Assembly: GCA_947383645.1 (NCBI GenBank) | Contig: CANDEH010000004.1 | Location: 7,136-71,135, forward strand | Source of the DNA: an uncultured Clostridia bacterium | Lineage (GTDB): Bacteria > Bacillota > Clostridia > Oscillospirales > Oscillospiraceae | Length of the DNA: 64,000 nt | Reading direction: 5' to 3' | Part shown: positions 26,598-35,470 of the stretch, piece after piece | Layout of the letters: each line of letters starts with the position of its first letter | Position numbering within the stretch: position 1 is the stretch's first letter | The notes under the pieces: model-generated | The model's input: only the letters and a program-made list of their open reading frames with translations | The model's database searches: none | Told to the model about the DNA's origin: nothing | Program-made: the position numbers and the translations under genes

Positions 26598-27077
26598 ATG
26601 AAGAAATTTCTCTCTCTCGCCCTGGCCCTGACGCTGCTGCTGGCCCTGACCGGCTGCGGAAAAAAGAGCGCCGAGGCCCCGGACCTGGCCGCCTACTACG
26701 CCGACTTCGAGGCGTCCCTGGGCGAGGACAACACACCTATGGTGATGGACCTGAATGACGAGGGCCTGGCGGACCAGCTCTACCCAGGTCTCTCCGACTA
26801 CACGCTCAAGCAGAGCGTGCTGAAAATGGCGGCAATTACCTCTGTGGCCTACGAGTTCGCTCTGGTGGAGTGCGAGAAGGAGGAGGACGCGGAGGCTGTG
26901 AAGGGCATCCTCCAGTCCCGCATCGACAATCAGGTCAGCGGCGGCGCCTTCTACCCTGAGACCGTAGAGGCATGGCAGAAGGCGGAGCTCATCGTGAACG
27001 GCAATGTGGTGGCCCTGATTGTAGCCGGTGACAGCCAGGCCGACGCCGTGACAGCGTTCAACGCGCTCTTTAAGTAA
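26598..27077 (+). CDS. DUF4358 lipoprotein
   Basis: A 159-residue secreted lipoprotein. The signal peptide KKFLSLALALTLLLALTGCG ends in a lipobox with the modified cysteine at about residue 20. The mature part carries the DUF4358 pattern (LYPGLSDYTLKQSVLKMAAI, VECEKEEDAEAVKGILQSRI, AELIVNGNVVALIVAGD). Its function is unknown. A TTG start at 26592 is closer to AAGGAG but the ATG gives the better signal peptide. A second DUF4358 lipoprotein lies at 29840-30658, and the two bracket an O-acyltransferase pair, which suggests a shared envelope role. Confidence 0.8.
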   Translation: MKKFLSLALALTLLLALTGCGKKSAEAPDLAAYYADFEASLGEDNTPMVMDLNDEGLADQLYPGLSDYTLKQSVLKMAAITSVAYEFALVECEKEEDAEAVKGILQSRIDNQVSGGAFYPETVEAWQKAELIVNGNVVALIVAGDSQADAVTAFNALFK

Positions 27078-27095
27078 TCAACGGCATCTATATCA

Positions 27096-27194
27096 ATGAG
27101 GAATTAGGAGTTAGGAATTAGGAATTGTCTCCCATTGACGGCCAGTTTCATAATACCTAAATAGTCCTAATTCCTCATTCCTAATGCCTAATTC
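27096..27194. repeat. Inverted TAGGAAT-type repeat element
   Basis: The left arm (27096-27127) consists of GAGGAATTAGGAGTTAGG-type units, and the right arm (27165-27194) holds the complementary TCCTAATTCCTCATTCC units. The centre is about 37 bases. It is a smaller version of the element at 25341-25568. No gene is present. Confidence 0.72.
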
Positions 27195-27214
27195 GGAGAG
27201 AGAGGAGGGGGCGC

Positions 27215-28606
27215 ATGGTATTTTCCGGCCTGCCGTTTCTGTTCTTCTACCTGCCGGCGGTGCTGCTGGTCTATAAGCTCTCCCCCCTGAAGCTGCGCAA
27301 CTTGCTGCTTTTGATCGTGAGCCTGCTGTTCTACGGCTTCGGGGAGCCGGTATACATCCTGATTATGTTCCTCTCCATCGCCGTGGACTACACCCATGGC
27401 ATGCTGGTGGAGCGCTGGCGCGCCGACGACCGGAGGGCCCGCCGGGCGGTGGCATCCTCGGTGATCTTTAATCTGGCTATCCTGATTTTCTTCAAGTACT
27501 GGGACTTCCTGGCCCGGAGTATCAACGCCGTGACTCCTTTGAGCCTGCCGGTGCTGGAAGTGCCTCTGCCCATCGGCATCTCCTTCTACACCTTCCAGAC
27601 CATGTCCTACACCATCGATGTCTACCGCCAGGACGCGCCGGTGCAGCGGAACATCGTCACCTTCGGGGCCTTTGTCACCCTCTTCCCGCAGCTCATCGCC
27701 GGCCCCATCATCCAGTACAAGTCCGTGGCGGAGCAGCTTCAGTCCCGCCACGAGACTCTGGACCAGTTCACTCGCGGCGTGGAGCGCTTCACCGTGGGCC
27801 TTGCCAAGAAGGTGCTCCTCTCCAACGCGGCCTCCCGCCTCTGGGACGCCTTCTGCCTGGCCCCGGCGTCGGAGCTCACCGTGGCCGGCGGCTGGCTGGG
27901 CCTCATCGCCTACACCTTCCATATCTACTTCGACTTCTCTGGCTACAGCGACATGGCCATCGGCCTGGGTCACATGCTGGGCTTCACTTTCCTGGAGAAC
28001 TTCAACTACCCCTACATCTCCCGTTCGGTAGTAGAATTCTGGAAGCGCTGGCACATCTCTCTCACCAACTGGTTTAGGGAGTACGTCTACTTCCCCTTAG
28101 GCGGCAGCCGCGTCCCCAGATGGAAGTGGGTGCGCAATATCCTCATCGTCTGGATCCTCACAGGCATCTGGCACGGCGCCGGCTGGAACTTCCTCCTCTG
28201 GGGTCTCTACTACGCCCTCCTGATGCTCTGCGAGCGTCTCTTCCTGGGCTGCTGGCTTAAAAAGCTCCCCGCCGCCCTCCAGCACCTCTACACTATGCTG
28301 GCCGTCACCATCGGCTGGGCCCTCTTCGCCATCGAGGATTTGAGCCACTTGACCCAATACCTCGCCGCCTGCTTCGGCGCCGCCCCCCTCATCAGCGCCA
28401 GCACGATATATTACCTCCGCACCTACCTCCCCTTACTGCTAATCTTCGCCCTCGGATCCACCCCGGCAGTCAAAACCAACTGGCACCGCCTCCCAGAGAA
28501 GCTTCGCATGATTTTAACCCCCATCCTTGTATTCCTCGTCCTCCTCATCAGCACCGCCCACTTAGTAGAGGCGAGCTACAACCCCTTCCTATACTTCCGC
28601 TTCTAA
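27215..28606 (+). CDS. MBOAT-family O-acyltransferase (AlgI/DltB-like)
   Basis: A 463-residue polytopic membrane protein that probably moves acyl groups across the membrane to an extracellular polymer. Family landmarks: YGFGEPVYILIM near the N-terminus, LPIGISFYTFQTMSYTIDVYR, FVTLFPQLIAGPI, EFWKRWHISLTNWFREYVYFPLGG, and TGIWHGAGWNFLLWG with the catalytic histidine. About ten membrane segments are evident. GGAGG precedes the ATG. The next gene encodes a DHHW/AlgX-like partner, the usual pairing in Gram-positive and alginate systems. Confidence 0.92.
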   Translation: MVFSGLPFLFFYLPAVLLVYKLSPLKLRNLLLLIVSLLFYGFGEPVYILIMFLSIAVDYTHGMLVERWRADDRRARRAVASSVIFNLAILIFFKYWDFLARSINAVTPLSLPVLEVPLPIGISFYTFQTMSYTIDVYRQDAPVQRNIVTFGAFVTLFPQLIAGPIIQYKSVAEQLQSRHETLDQFTRGVERFTVGLAKKVLLSNAASRLWDAFCLAPASELTVAGGWLGLIAYTFHIYFDFSGYSDMAIGLGHMLGFTFLENFNYPYISRSVVEFWKRWHISLTNWFREYVYFPLGGSRVPRWKWVRNILIVWILTGIWHGAGWNFLLWGLYYALLMLCERLFLGCWLKKLPAALQHLYTMLAVTIGWALFAIEDLSHLTQYLAACFGAAPLISASTIYYLRTYLPLLLIFALGSTPAVKTNWHRLPEKLRMILTPILVFLVLLISTAHLVEASYNPFLYFRF

Positions 28607-28661
28607 TCTCCACTCTCCGCTCGAAAATATCTCCTATCTCATATCTCCTATCTGAACGGAG

Positions 28662-29774
28662 GTGTTTCCCATCAAACGCACCATCCAACTCCTCACCGCC
28701 GCCATTTTTTGCCTCTTCCTCGGCGGCCTGGGCCTGCTGCACATCCTGCTGCCCGACCGGCCCTTCTCCCCGGTGGAGAACCGGAACCTGAGCCAGCTGC
28801 CTGCTTTCACTGTGCAAAAGCTGGCCGACGGCAGCTACACCAAGGCCCTGGAGACCTACCTGGAGGACCAGTTTCCCCTCCGGGACCGCTGGATCGGCCT
28901 GAAGACCCGGTACGAGTACGTCCTGGGCCAGCGGGAGTTCGGCGGCGTCTACCTCTGCGGCGACCGCCTGATCGCCAGGGTGGAGGAGAGCGAGCGCGCG
29001 GACAAGAACCTGACCTTCCTCCCCAATCTGGCGGAGAAGTCCGGTGTCCCCGTCTACCTGGCCCTGATCCCCACGGCGGCGGAGATCTGGAGCGACCGCC
29101 TCCCCGCCGGGGCCGGCAGCTTTGACCAGAGGGCCTATCTGGAGAAAGCGAAGGCCCTGGGCCTCAACTGGGTGGACATGGCCGGGGCCCTCGCCGCCCA
29201 CGCCGGGGAGGAGATTTTCTACCGCACCGACCACCACTGGACCAGTCTGGGGGCCTACTACGGCTACGCCGCATTCATGGAGGCCTTGGGCGAGAAGCCC
29301 TTGCCCCTGGGGGAGAAAATCACCGTGTCGGAGGAGTTCTACGGCACCCTCTACTCCTCCTCCGGTGTCCACTGGCTCGCTCCGGACCAGATGGACCGCT
29401 ACGTGCCCGATGAGGGGATCACCGTCACCGCCTTCGACGGAACGAAGGAGCTCATCCACGGCCTCTATGTGGACGAGTTCCTCGCCCAAAAGGACAAGTA
29501 CGCCTCCTTCCTGGGCGGCAACCAGCCCCTTGTGACCGTCCAGAACCCCAACGCTCTCACGGACAAAAAGCTGCTCCTGGTTCGGGACAGCTACAGCGAC
29601 GCCATGGCCCCCTTCCTGTCCCAGTACTTTGGCGAGATCCGCCTGCTGGACCTGCGCTACTACCGTACCGGTGTGGCGGCCTACGCAGAGGAGTTGGGCG
29701 CGGATATGATCCTGGTCTGCTACAGCGTGGACAATTTCCAGAAGGACATGGACGCCATTTTCTTGGGACAGTAG
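28662..29774 (+). CDS. DHHW-family (AlgX/AlgJ-like) protein, start codon unusual
   Basis: A roughly 370-residue secreted SGNH-like protein, partner of the upstream MBOAT enzyme. The N-terminal membrane anchor is LLTAAIFCLFLGGLGLLHI. Catalytic-type motifs are YRTDHHWTSLGAYYGY (the DHHW signature) and LLLVRDSYSDAMAPFLSQYF. The only standard start in reach, GTG 28662, lies inside the ribosome site itself (GGAGGTG). The natural position, 8 bases after GGAGG, carries ATC (28671) followed by AAACGC, so the ancestral ATG seems to have become ATC. The next in-frame starts would remove the anchor. Confidence 0.85.
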   Translation: MFPIKRTIQLLTAAIFCLFLGGLGLLHILLPDRPFSPVENRNLSQLPAFTVQKLADGSYTKALETYLEDQFPLRDRWIGLKTRYEYVLGQREFGGVYLCGDRLIARVEESERADKNLTFLPNLAEKSGVPVYLALIPTAAEIWSDRLPAGAGSFDQRAYLEKAKALGLNWVDMAGALAAHAGEEIFYRTDHHWTSLGAYYGYAAFMEALGEKPLPLGEKITVSEEFYGTLYSSSGVHWLAPDQMDRYVPDEGITVTAFDGTKELIHGLYVDEFLAQKDKYASFLGGNQPLVTVQNPNALTDKKLLLVRDSYSDAMAPFLSQYFGEIRLLDLRYYRTGVAAYAEELGADMILVCYSVDNFQKDMDAIFLGQ

Positions 29775-29839
29775 TATCAAGCAGGATCCCTTGTCTGCCC
29801 CTGCGGCAGACAAGATATATTAAAACAATGGAGGTACCT

Positions 29840-30658
29840 ATGAAAAAATACATCCTCACCGCGGCCCTGGCCCTGACCCTTCTCCTGCTTCTGGCCGCCT
29901 GCGGCAGCGACACCGGCGCCCCCGACGACACCGCCAACCCCGGCGATACCCAGACCACGCCGGAGGACACTGCTGGCAGCGGCAGTACTCCCGATCTGAC
30001 CACCCCGCCTGCGGACCCCACCCCTGACGACGCCCAGACGCCCCCGGAGACCCCCGACGAGAAGCCGGAGGACCCCAGGCCGACTGACCCTGCCCCCGAT
30101 GCCAAGCCAGAGGATACCAAGCCTGCCACTCCGCCTCCTGCTGACACCAAGCCGGCAGACCCCAAGCCCGCCGACCCCACTCCCGACACCGAGCCGGAGC
30201 CCCCCCAGCCCCCGGAGCAGCCTGATGATGCCGGTGCGGAGGACAGCGGTGCGGAGAGCGGCGGCGTCAACCTGAAGGACTTCTACACCGCTACCGCCGA
30301 CAAGTATGACATGCCCATGGGCACCTCGGAGCTGACAGAGGCGGAGATGATTGACTACATCTACCCCGGCCTAAAGGATGTAACCTTAAAGCAGCAGGCG
30401 CTGTACATTACCATGATGTCTCTGAACAACGGAGAGCTGTCCCTGGTGGAGGTGGAGAGCGAGACGGACGCCGAAACCGTGAAAGCCATCTTTGAGAAGC
30501 GGGTCCAGGGCATGATAGACGGTGGCGCCTGGTATCCCGGCCCCACGGAGATTTGGACCAACCAGTCCCGCGTCAAGGTCTATGGAAACTATGTACTGTT
30601 GGCGGTGGGCATGGACTGCGACAGCATTGTCTCAGATTTCGAGGCCCTGGTGAAATAA
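29840..30658 (+). CDS. DUF4358 lipoprotein with long Pro/Asp/Thr-rich linker
   Basis: A 272-residue lipoprotein. The signal peptide ends LLLLLAACGS with the lipobox cysteine near residue 20. Residues about 25-135 form a low-complexity linker of Pro, Asp, Glu, Lys and Thr (repeated KPADP and KPEDP units), probably spanning the cell wall. The C-terminal 135 residues are a DUF4358 domain (MIDYIYPGLKDVTLKQQAL, ETDAETVKAIFEKRV). ATG 29840 is set by GGAGG 6 bases upstream. It appears to belong to the acylation cassette with the MBOAT and DHHW genes. Confidence 0.82.
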   Translation: MKKYILTAALALTLLLLLAACGSDTGAPDDTANPGDTQTTPEDTAGSGSTPDLTTPPADPTPDDAQTPPETPDEKPEDPRPTDPAPDAKPEDTKPATPPPADTKPADPKPADPTPDTEPEPPQPPEQPDDAGAEDSGAESGGVNLKDFYTATADKYDMPMGTSELTEAEMIDYIYPGLKDVTLKQQALYITMMSLNNGELSLVEVESETDAETVKAIFEKRVQGMIDGGAWYPGPTEIWTNQSRVKVYGNYVLLAVGMDCDSIVSDFEALVK

Positions 30659-30675
30659 ACGTATATAGAACGAAG

Positions 30676-30926
30676 AGCAGGCGGTGCATGGAGGATGTCC
30701 ATGCACCGCCTGCTTAGATTGTCAAAAAAGTCGGCAGAGTAGGATGGCGGTAAGGAGGATAGTGTGAAAGGAACCCAAGAGGGGTTCCTTTCGCGTCAAA
30801 TCAACCCGCCCGAGGCGACAAATTGCGGCCATCGGCCGCAATTTGCCTCAGCTTGTCGAAAAACCTGCTGGGTTTTTCGACAAGCTGAGCAGGCGGTGCA
30901 TGGAGGATGTCCATGCACCGCTTGCT
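30676..30926. repeat. Array of five palindromes with a duplicated hairpin
   Basis: Hairpins in order: 30676-30714 (17-bp perfect stem), 30766-30792 (11 bp), 30820-30844 (11 bp, extendable), 30848-30888 (18-bp perfect stem), 30888-30926 (17 bp, one G-U). The first and last share nearly the same 39-base sequence 212 bases apart. None except possibly the first has a useful T run. No gene fits in the stretch. Confidence 0.8.
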
Positions 30927-31038
30927 TATGGGACGGCATTGCCATATTTGCGTTTTTCTGCTGGTAGTATGTCATAAGAGGACGACAGTTACCATCTCAT
31001 GCCGCGCCTGTTTTTGCATGCAGTGGGACCGCTGTAAT

Positions 31039-31662
31039 CTACAAAAGCTCTCCAAACCCCATGATATACTGGTCACAGACCTCCCGCATATCCACTGCGG
31101 CCTCCTGAAAATACCCGTCGTGTACGCCCACTACGGTCATGCCTGCCGCCTTGGCGGCCTTGCAGGCGGCCAGAGAGTCGTCAAACAGCACACATTCCCT
31201 GACCGAGGTCCCTAAGTCTGCCGCTACCCGGCGGAAGATCTCCGGACTGCGTTTGTCCACGCCCAGCTCCTGGGCGTAGATCACCCGCTGAAAGTAGTCC
31301 TCCAGGCCGTGAGCAGCCATGGCGGCCTGACAGTGGTCGGGGACGCAGGCGGTGAACACAGCCATGGGGTGCCCCGCCTCCCGGCACCGGTCCAGATACT
31401 CCCGCACGTGGGGCTTCAAAGGCACATGGGCGTAGCGGTCCGCCGCCAGCTCCATCCACTCGGCAATGATCTCCTCACAGGACTCTCTCAGGTGCAGATA
31501 CTCCTTGGTAAACCGGGCGCAGTTGGGCAAGATGGTGTGGGCCACCCCCTCGTAGTACTCCCGGGTATAGGGGGCGCCCCGACGGGCGAGAAAGGTCCTG
31601 TCCACCTCCACCCACAGCCCGTTGGAGTCGATGAGGGTACCGTCCAGGTCAAAGATCAGCAT
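31039..31662 (-). CDS. HAD-family phosphatase
   Basis: A 207-residue haloacid-dehalogenase-superfamily hydrolase with an alpha-helical cap. Motif I is FDLDGTLIDS with the nucleophile Asp, motif II is AVFTA, motif III includes the Lys in GVDKRSPEIF, and motif IV is VLFDDSLAAC. This subgroup usually removes phosphate from small sugars or nucleotides, and the substrate cannot be told. It is followed after 55 A/T-rich bases by the glycosylase gene on the same strand. Confidence 0.88.
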   Translation of the reverse strand: MLIFDLDGTLIDSNGLWVEVDRTFLARRGAPYTREYYEGVAHTILPNCARFTKEYLHLRESCEEIIAEWMELAADRYAHVPLKPHVREYLDRCREAGHPMAVFTACVPDHCQAAMAAHGLEDYFQRVIYAQELGVDKRSPEIFRRVAADLGTSVRECVLFDDSLAACKAAKAAGMTVVGVHDGYFQEAAVDMREVCDQYIMGFGELL

Positions 31663-31717
31663 AGGCTCTCCTTGTATCTATATTTATCTAATAGATATAT
31701 GTTTATTTACGTATATA

Positions 31718-32329
31718 TTATTGAATTGGTTCATAGAAGCGCCAGAGGAAGTCTGCGGCCTCTTCCGCATAGTCGATACCGATTCGCTTGCCGGTGCGCA
31801 CTGCCGGCGTTGTGGCGTCAAGACCCAGCTCCGGCAGATCTGTGCAGAGAAAGAGCTCGCCGTTCTCCACATCCAGGCCATTCTGTGCCCGTGTGATCTC
31901 CAGCCCCTGGCACAGCTTTCCCGGCCCATTCAGAAAGTTTTTTCTCTGATACGCTGTCATTTCCCCTGCCGGCACGCCAAAGCGGCGGCGGGCGATGGCG
32001 TCGGTATGATATACCGGTACCGCCCCCCGAATCAGCACAGCAGCGGCGGTGCCCTGAGCCTCGGTGACCAGGTTGAGGCAGCAGTACATGCCGTAGATCA
32101 GATAGACGTAACAGGTGCCCGGCACGGCGTACAGAGTTTCGGTGCGGGGGGTGCGCCGCCCGCCGTAGGCGTGGCACGCTTTGTCCACTGCACCGATGTA
32201 CGCCTCCGTTTCGGTGATGCGGCAGACCAGATCCGTACCGTCCAGCCGGCGCACCAGATAGCGGCCCACCAGCTCCCGGGCCACCGTAAGAGTGTCCCTG
32301 CTATAGAAATCAGCGTGCAGTCGTGTCAT
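31718..32329 (-). CDS. mpg: DNA-3-methyladenine glycosylase
   Basis: A 203-residue member of the AAG/MPG family that removes alkylated purines in base-excision repair. Key features: ARELVGRYLVRR, TETEAYIGAVDKACHAYGG (catalytic Glu), the DNA-intercalating region YVYLIYGMYCCLNLV, and LNGPGKLCQGLEI. Its length is standard. It lies upstream of the HAD gene and divergent from the glycosyltransferase gene. Confidence 0.93.
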   Translation of the reverse strand: MTRLHADFYSRDTLTVARELVGRYLVRRLDGTDLVCRITETEAYIGAVDKACHAYGGRRTPRTETLYAVPGTCYVYLIYGMYCCLNLVTEAQGTAAAVLIRGAVPVYHTDAIARRRFGVPAGEMTAYQRKNFLNGPGKLCQGLEITRAQNGLDVENGELFLCTDLPELGLDATTPAVRTGKRIGIDYAEEAADFLWRFYEPIQ

Positions 32330-32572
32330 GGCGGGACTCCTTTGCGCAGCGATTGATTCAGTGTGTCCTTAATAGCCGCTTTACAGCTATTATAACAGAA
32401 TTGTCCTGTTTTGCAAATGGAGGGACGGGGTAAAATTTTCTGCAATCACAAAAAATTCACAATAGATACAATCAGATGTGCTATACTGCCGTCAATGCTC
32501 CGACGGGGACAGGGTGGATACCCGTCCGTACAGGCTAACCTTGCAATCTATGAGGAAGGACCCTTTTTACAC

Positions 32573-33838
32573 ATGGAAAAGCTGAAAATATGTCTGCTCA
32601 ACGACTCCTTTCCCCCGGCCATTGACGGCGTGGCCAACGCTGTGGTGAATTACGCCCGGATTATCCAGCAGAGTGGAGGGAAAGTCATTGTGGGGACGCC
32701 CCAGTACCCGGAGGCTGTGGACGACTACTCCTTTCCGGTGGTGCGCTACCCCAGTTTTGACACCACCCGCCTGGTGGGCTATCGGGCGGGCTATCCCTTC
32801 AGTCCCCGGGCTATCGAGGCGCTTGAGGCGTTTCAGCCGAACCTGATCCACTCCCACTGCCCGGTAACTTCCAACCTGCTGGCCCGGACAGTGCGGGAGC
32901 GTCTGGATGTGCCGGTTGTGTTCACCTACCATACCAAGTTTGACATCGACATCGCCCATGCCGTTGAGGGACAGCTGCTGCGCGCGGCGGCGGTTCACCT
33001 GCTGGTGCGGAATATTGAGGCCTGCGACGAGGTGTGGGTGGTGAGCCGGGGAGCGGGGGAGAACCTGCGGAGCCTGGGCTACCAGGGGGACTACGTGGTG
33101 ATGGAAAACGGTGTGGATTTTCCCAGGGGCGGCGCGGGGGAGGCGGAGGTCGCTGCCCTGCGCGCGGAGCTGGGTATTCCGCCGGAGACGCCGGTATACC
33201 TCTTTGTGGGCCGTATGATGTGGTACAAGGGCATCCGCCTGATTTTGGAGGCGCTCCGGCGATACCGTGACAGCGGCGGGACTTTCTGTATGCTTCTGAT
33301 TGGCGACGGGGCCGAGCGGCAGGAGATGGAGGCGCTGTCTCACACGCTGGGGCTGGATGGCTGCTGCCGCTTTTGGGGGGCGGAGCGGGATCGGACGCGC
33401 CTGCGGACGGTCTTCTCCCTGGCGGACCTGTTTTTGTTTCCCAGTACCTTTGATACCAACGGCATTGTGGTGCGGGAGGCGGCGGCCTGCGGTCTGCCCA
33501 GCGTCCTGATCCGGGGATCCTGCGCTGCCGAGGGTGTGGAGGACGGAAAAAACGCTCTCCTGATAGAGGAGAGCGCGGAGAGCCTGTACCGTCTGCTGTG
33601 TCAGGTGGGCGGCAATCGAAGGGTGCTGCGGCAGATCGGCGCGCGGGCTATGGCGGAGCTGTACATCTCCTGGGAGGACAGTGTCCGCCGGGCTTGTGAC
33701 CGCTATCAGACGGTTATAGCCAACTACCGCCGGGGTCTCACCGACCGGAGTTTTGAGTGGAGCGATGAGATTTTTTCCCTGATGGACAATCTTTGCGAGG
33801 GGATTGAGCGGGCAAGGGAGCTTCGCCAGCGGCGGTAG
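32573..33838 (+). CDS. GT4-family glycosyltransferase
   Basis: A 421-residue GT-B glycosyltransferase related to diacylglycerol glucosyltransferases and other lipid or polymer sugar transferases. The N-terminal acceptor domain shows NDSFPPAIDGVANAVVNYAR and HSHCPVTSNLLAR. The donor domain has LFVGRMMWYKGIRLILEAL and the EX7E-type segment FPSTFDTNGIVVREAAACGLPSV. The donor sugar is not deducible. Start at 32573 is set by domain alignment; the ribosome site (GGAAGGA) is rather far, so an earlier start remains possible. Confidence 0.88.
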   Translation: MEKLKICLLNDSFPPAIDGVANAVVNYARIIQQSGGKVIVGTPQYPEAVDDYSFPVVRYPSFDTTRLVGYRAGYPFSPRAIEALEAFQPNLIHSHCPVTSNLLARTVRERLDVPVVFTYHTKFDIDIAHAVEGQLLRAAAVHLLVRNIEACDEVWVVSRGAGENLRSLGYQGDYVVMENGVDFPRGGAGEAEVAALRAELGIPPETPVYLFVGRMMWYKGIRLILEALRRYRDSGGTFCMLLIGDGAERQEMEALSHTLGLDGCCRFWGAERDRTRLRTVFSLADLFLFPSTFDTNGIVVREAAACGLPSVLIRGSCAAEGVEDGKNALLIEESAESLYRLLCQVGGNRRVLRQIGARAMAELYISWEDSVRRACDRYQTVIANYRRGLTDRSFEWSDEIFSLMDNLCEGIERARELRQRR

Positions 33839-33926
33839 CCGCTTTGCCGGTCCGAAGCGGCGGGCCGGCAGGATGAACGCGGCTTTTGCGGAGAAAAACG
33901 GGTGTTTCCCGCAGGCACTCTTTCAG

Positions 33927-33955
33927 TGGACAAAACCGGAATCCTGTGGTAAACT
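33927..33955 (+). promoter_or_regulatory. Sigma-A-type promoter of tagA-tmk
   Basis: TGGACA (33927-33932), 17 bases, TAAACT (33950-33955), 61 bases before the tagA-like start. Confidence 0.6.
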
Positions 33956-34016
33956 ATTACCTTAAGACAGCAGACGCACCGCCCTGACGGACGGTGCCGG
34001 GGGAGGAGAGCGTGCC

Positions 34017-34736
34017 ATGCGCGTTGACGTCTTAGGGGTAGCCTTTGACAACTGCACAAGGGAGGAGGCCGTGGAGGCGAGTATGGAACTGCTGGGCGGT
34101 TCCGGCAGCCACTATGTGGTCACCCCGAACCCGGAGATTGTGGAGGCCTGCCGGGAGAATGAGGAGCTGCGCGCCGTTGTAAACGCCGCAGATCTGATCC
34201 TCCCGGACGGTATCGGTATCATCTACGGCGCGAAGATCCTGGGAACGCCTCTGCGGGAGCGCGTTCCCGGTATTGAGTACGCCTGCGCCCTGATGGGGCG
34301 GATGGCGGAGGAGGGGCGGTCGCTGTTCCTTCTGGGCGCCAGGCCGGGCTACGCGGAGCAGGCGGCGGAGAGGCTGCAAGAGACCTACCCCGGCCTGCGC
34401 ATCGCCGGCACCAACGACGGCTACTTTCAGGAGAACGACCCGGTAGCGGCAAAGATCCGCAGCAGTGGGGCGGAGGCGGTGTTCGTCTGTCTGGGCTCTC
34501 CCAAGCAGGAGCAGTGGATGGCCCGGTACGGCGCGGACACCGGCGCCAGGCTGCTGGTGGGTCTGGGCGGAAGTCTGGATATCTTTTCCGGCAATGTCCG
34601 CCGGGCGCCGCCGGTGTTCTGCAAACTGGGCTTGGAGTGGTTCTACCGGCTGATTAAAGAGCCGAGGCGAATCGGGCGGATGATGAAGCTGCCGCTGTTT
34701 TTAATTCATGTGATGCAGGAGAAGGGAAAGCGATGA
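34017..34736 (+). CDS. tagA: WecG/TagA/CpsF-family glycosyltransferase (GT26)
   Basis: A 239-residue GT26 enzyme. In the teichoic-acid and enterobacterial antigen pathways such enzymes add the second sugar to an undecaprenyl-linked GlcNAc. The signature segments are present: VVTPNPEIVEACR, ADLILPDGIGIIYGAK, RVPGIEYACAL, FLLGARPGYAEQAA, and VCLGSPKQEQWMA. The C-terminal basic helix (GLEWFYRLIKEPRRIGRM) is the membrane-contact region. GGGGAGGAG precedes the ATG. It overlaps tmk by 4 bases. Confidence 0.9.
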   Translation: MRVDVLGVAFDNCTREEAVEASMELLGGSGSHYVVTPNPEIVEACRENEELRAVVNAADLILPDGIGIIYGAKILGTPLRERVPGIEYACALMGRMAEEGRSLFLLGARPGYAEQAAERLQETYPGLRIAGTNDGYFQENDPVAAKIRSSGAEAVFVCLGSPKQEQWMARYGADTGARLLVGLGGSLDIFSGNVRRAPPVFCKLGLEWFYRLIKEPRRIGRMMKLPLFLIHVMQEKGKR

Positions 34737-35398
34737 GAGGAAGGCTGATTGTACTGGAGGGCACCGACGGCAGCGGCAAGGCCACGCAGACAGGCCTCCT
34801 CTGCGACCGCCTGTCTGCGGAGGGACGGCCGGTGCGCCGGCTCACCTTTCCGCGGTATGAGGAGGACTCCTCCATGCTGGTGCGGATGTACCTGAGCGGG
34901 TCCTTCGGCAGCCGTCCGGGGGACGTGAACGCCTACGCCGCCTCCACCTTTTACGCCGTGGACCGCTATGCCTCCTACAAGCAGGACTGGGGCGGCTATT
35001 ACGAGGAGGGGGGCGTGCTGATTACCGACCGGTACACCACCTCCAACGCGGTGCATCAGGCGGGGAAGCTGCCGACGGAGGAGCGCCGGGCCTATTTGGA
35101 CTGGCTCTTTCACTTTGAGTATACCCTGCTGGGACTGCCCGCTCCGGATTTGGTGCTCTATTTGGATCTGCCCTCGGATCTCTCCGGGGAGCTGATCCGA
35201 AAGCGGGCGGCTCAGAGCGGCCGGACCGATATCCACGAGGCGGACGAGGAGTACCTGCGCCAGTGCCGGGAGAACGCCCGGGAGGTGCTTCGTCTGACCG
35301 GCTGGCGGAGGATAGACTGTCAGTGTGCGGGAGAGCTGCGCACTGCGGAGGACATCCACCAGGAGATCTACGCCCTGGTGCGTCCGCTGGTGGGATAG
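34733..35398 (+). CDS. tmk: Thymidylate kinase
   Basis: A 221-residue kinase making dTDP from dTMP. The P-loop is LEGTDGSGKATQT, the substrate motif is DRYTTSNAVHQ, and the lid region is KRAAQSGRTDIHEADEEYL. The arginine in LTFPRYEEDS is also typical. The start overlaps the tagA stop (ATGA), an unusual pairing of a nucleotide kinase with a wall glycosyltransferase, so both are produced from one transcript. Confidence 0.93.
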   Translation: MRGRLIVLEGTDGSGKATQTGLLCDRLSAEGRPVRRLTFPRYEEDSSMLVRMYLSGSFGSRPGDVNAYAASTFYAVDRYASYKQDWGGYYEEGGVLITDRYTTSNAVHQAGKLPTEERRAYLDWLFHFEYTLLGLPAPDLVLYLDLPSDLSGELIRKRAAQSGRTDIHEADEEYLRQCRENAREVLRLTGWRRIDCQCAGELRTAEDIHQEIYALVRPLVG

Positions 35399-35470
35399 AC
35401 TGGCGAAAAAGAGAGGGGGACGCAGAAGGTGCGTCCCCGGCGCGGTGTGGCTCTTATGGAGGGGTGCCTG

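Noticed and set aside
30766..30792. Hairpin GAAAGGAACCC as an intrinsic terminator
   Set aside because: No T run follows on either strand, so it was placed in the palindrome array instead.
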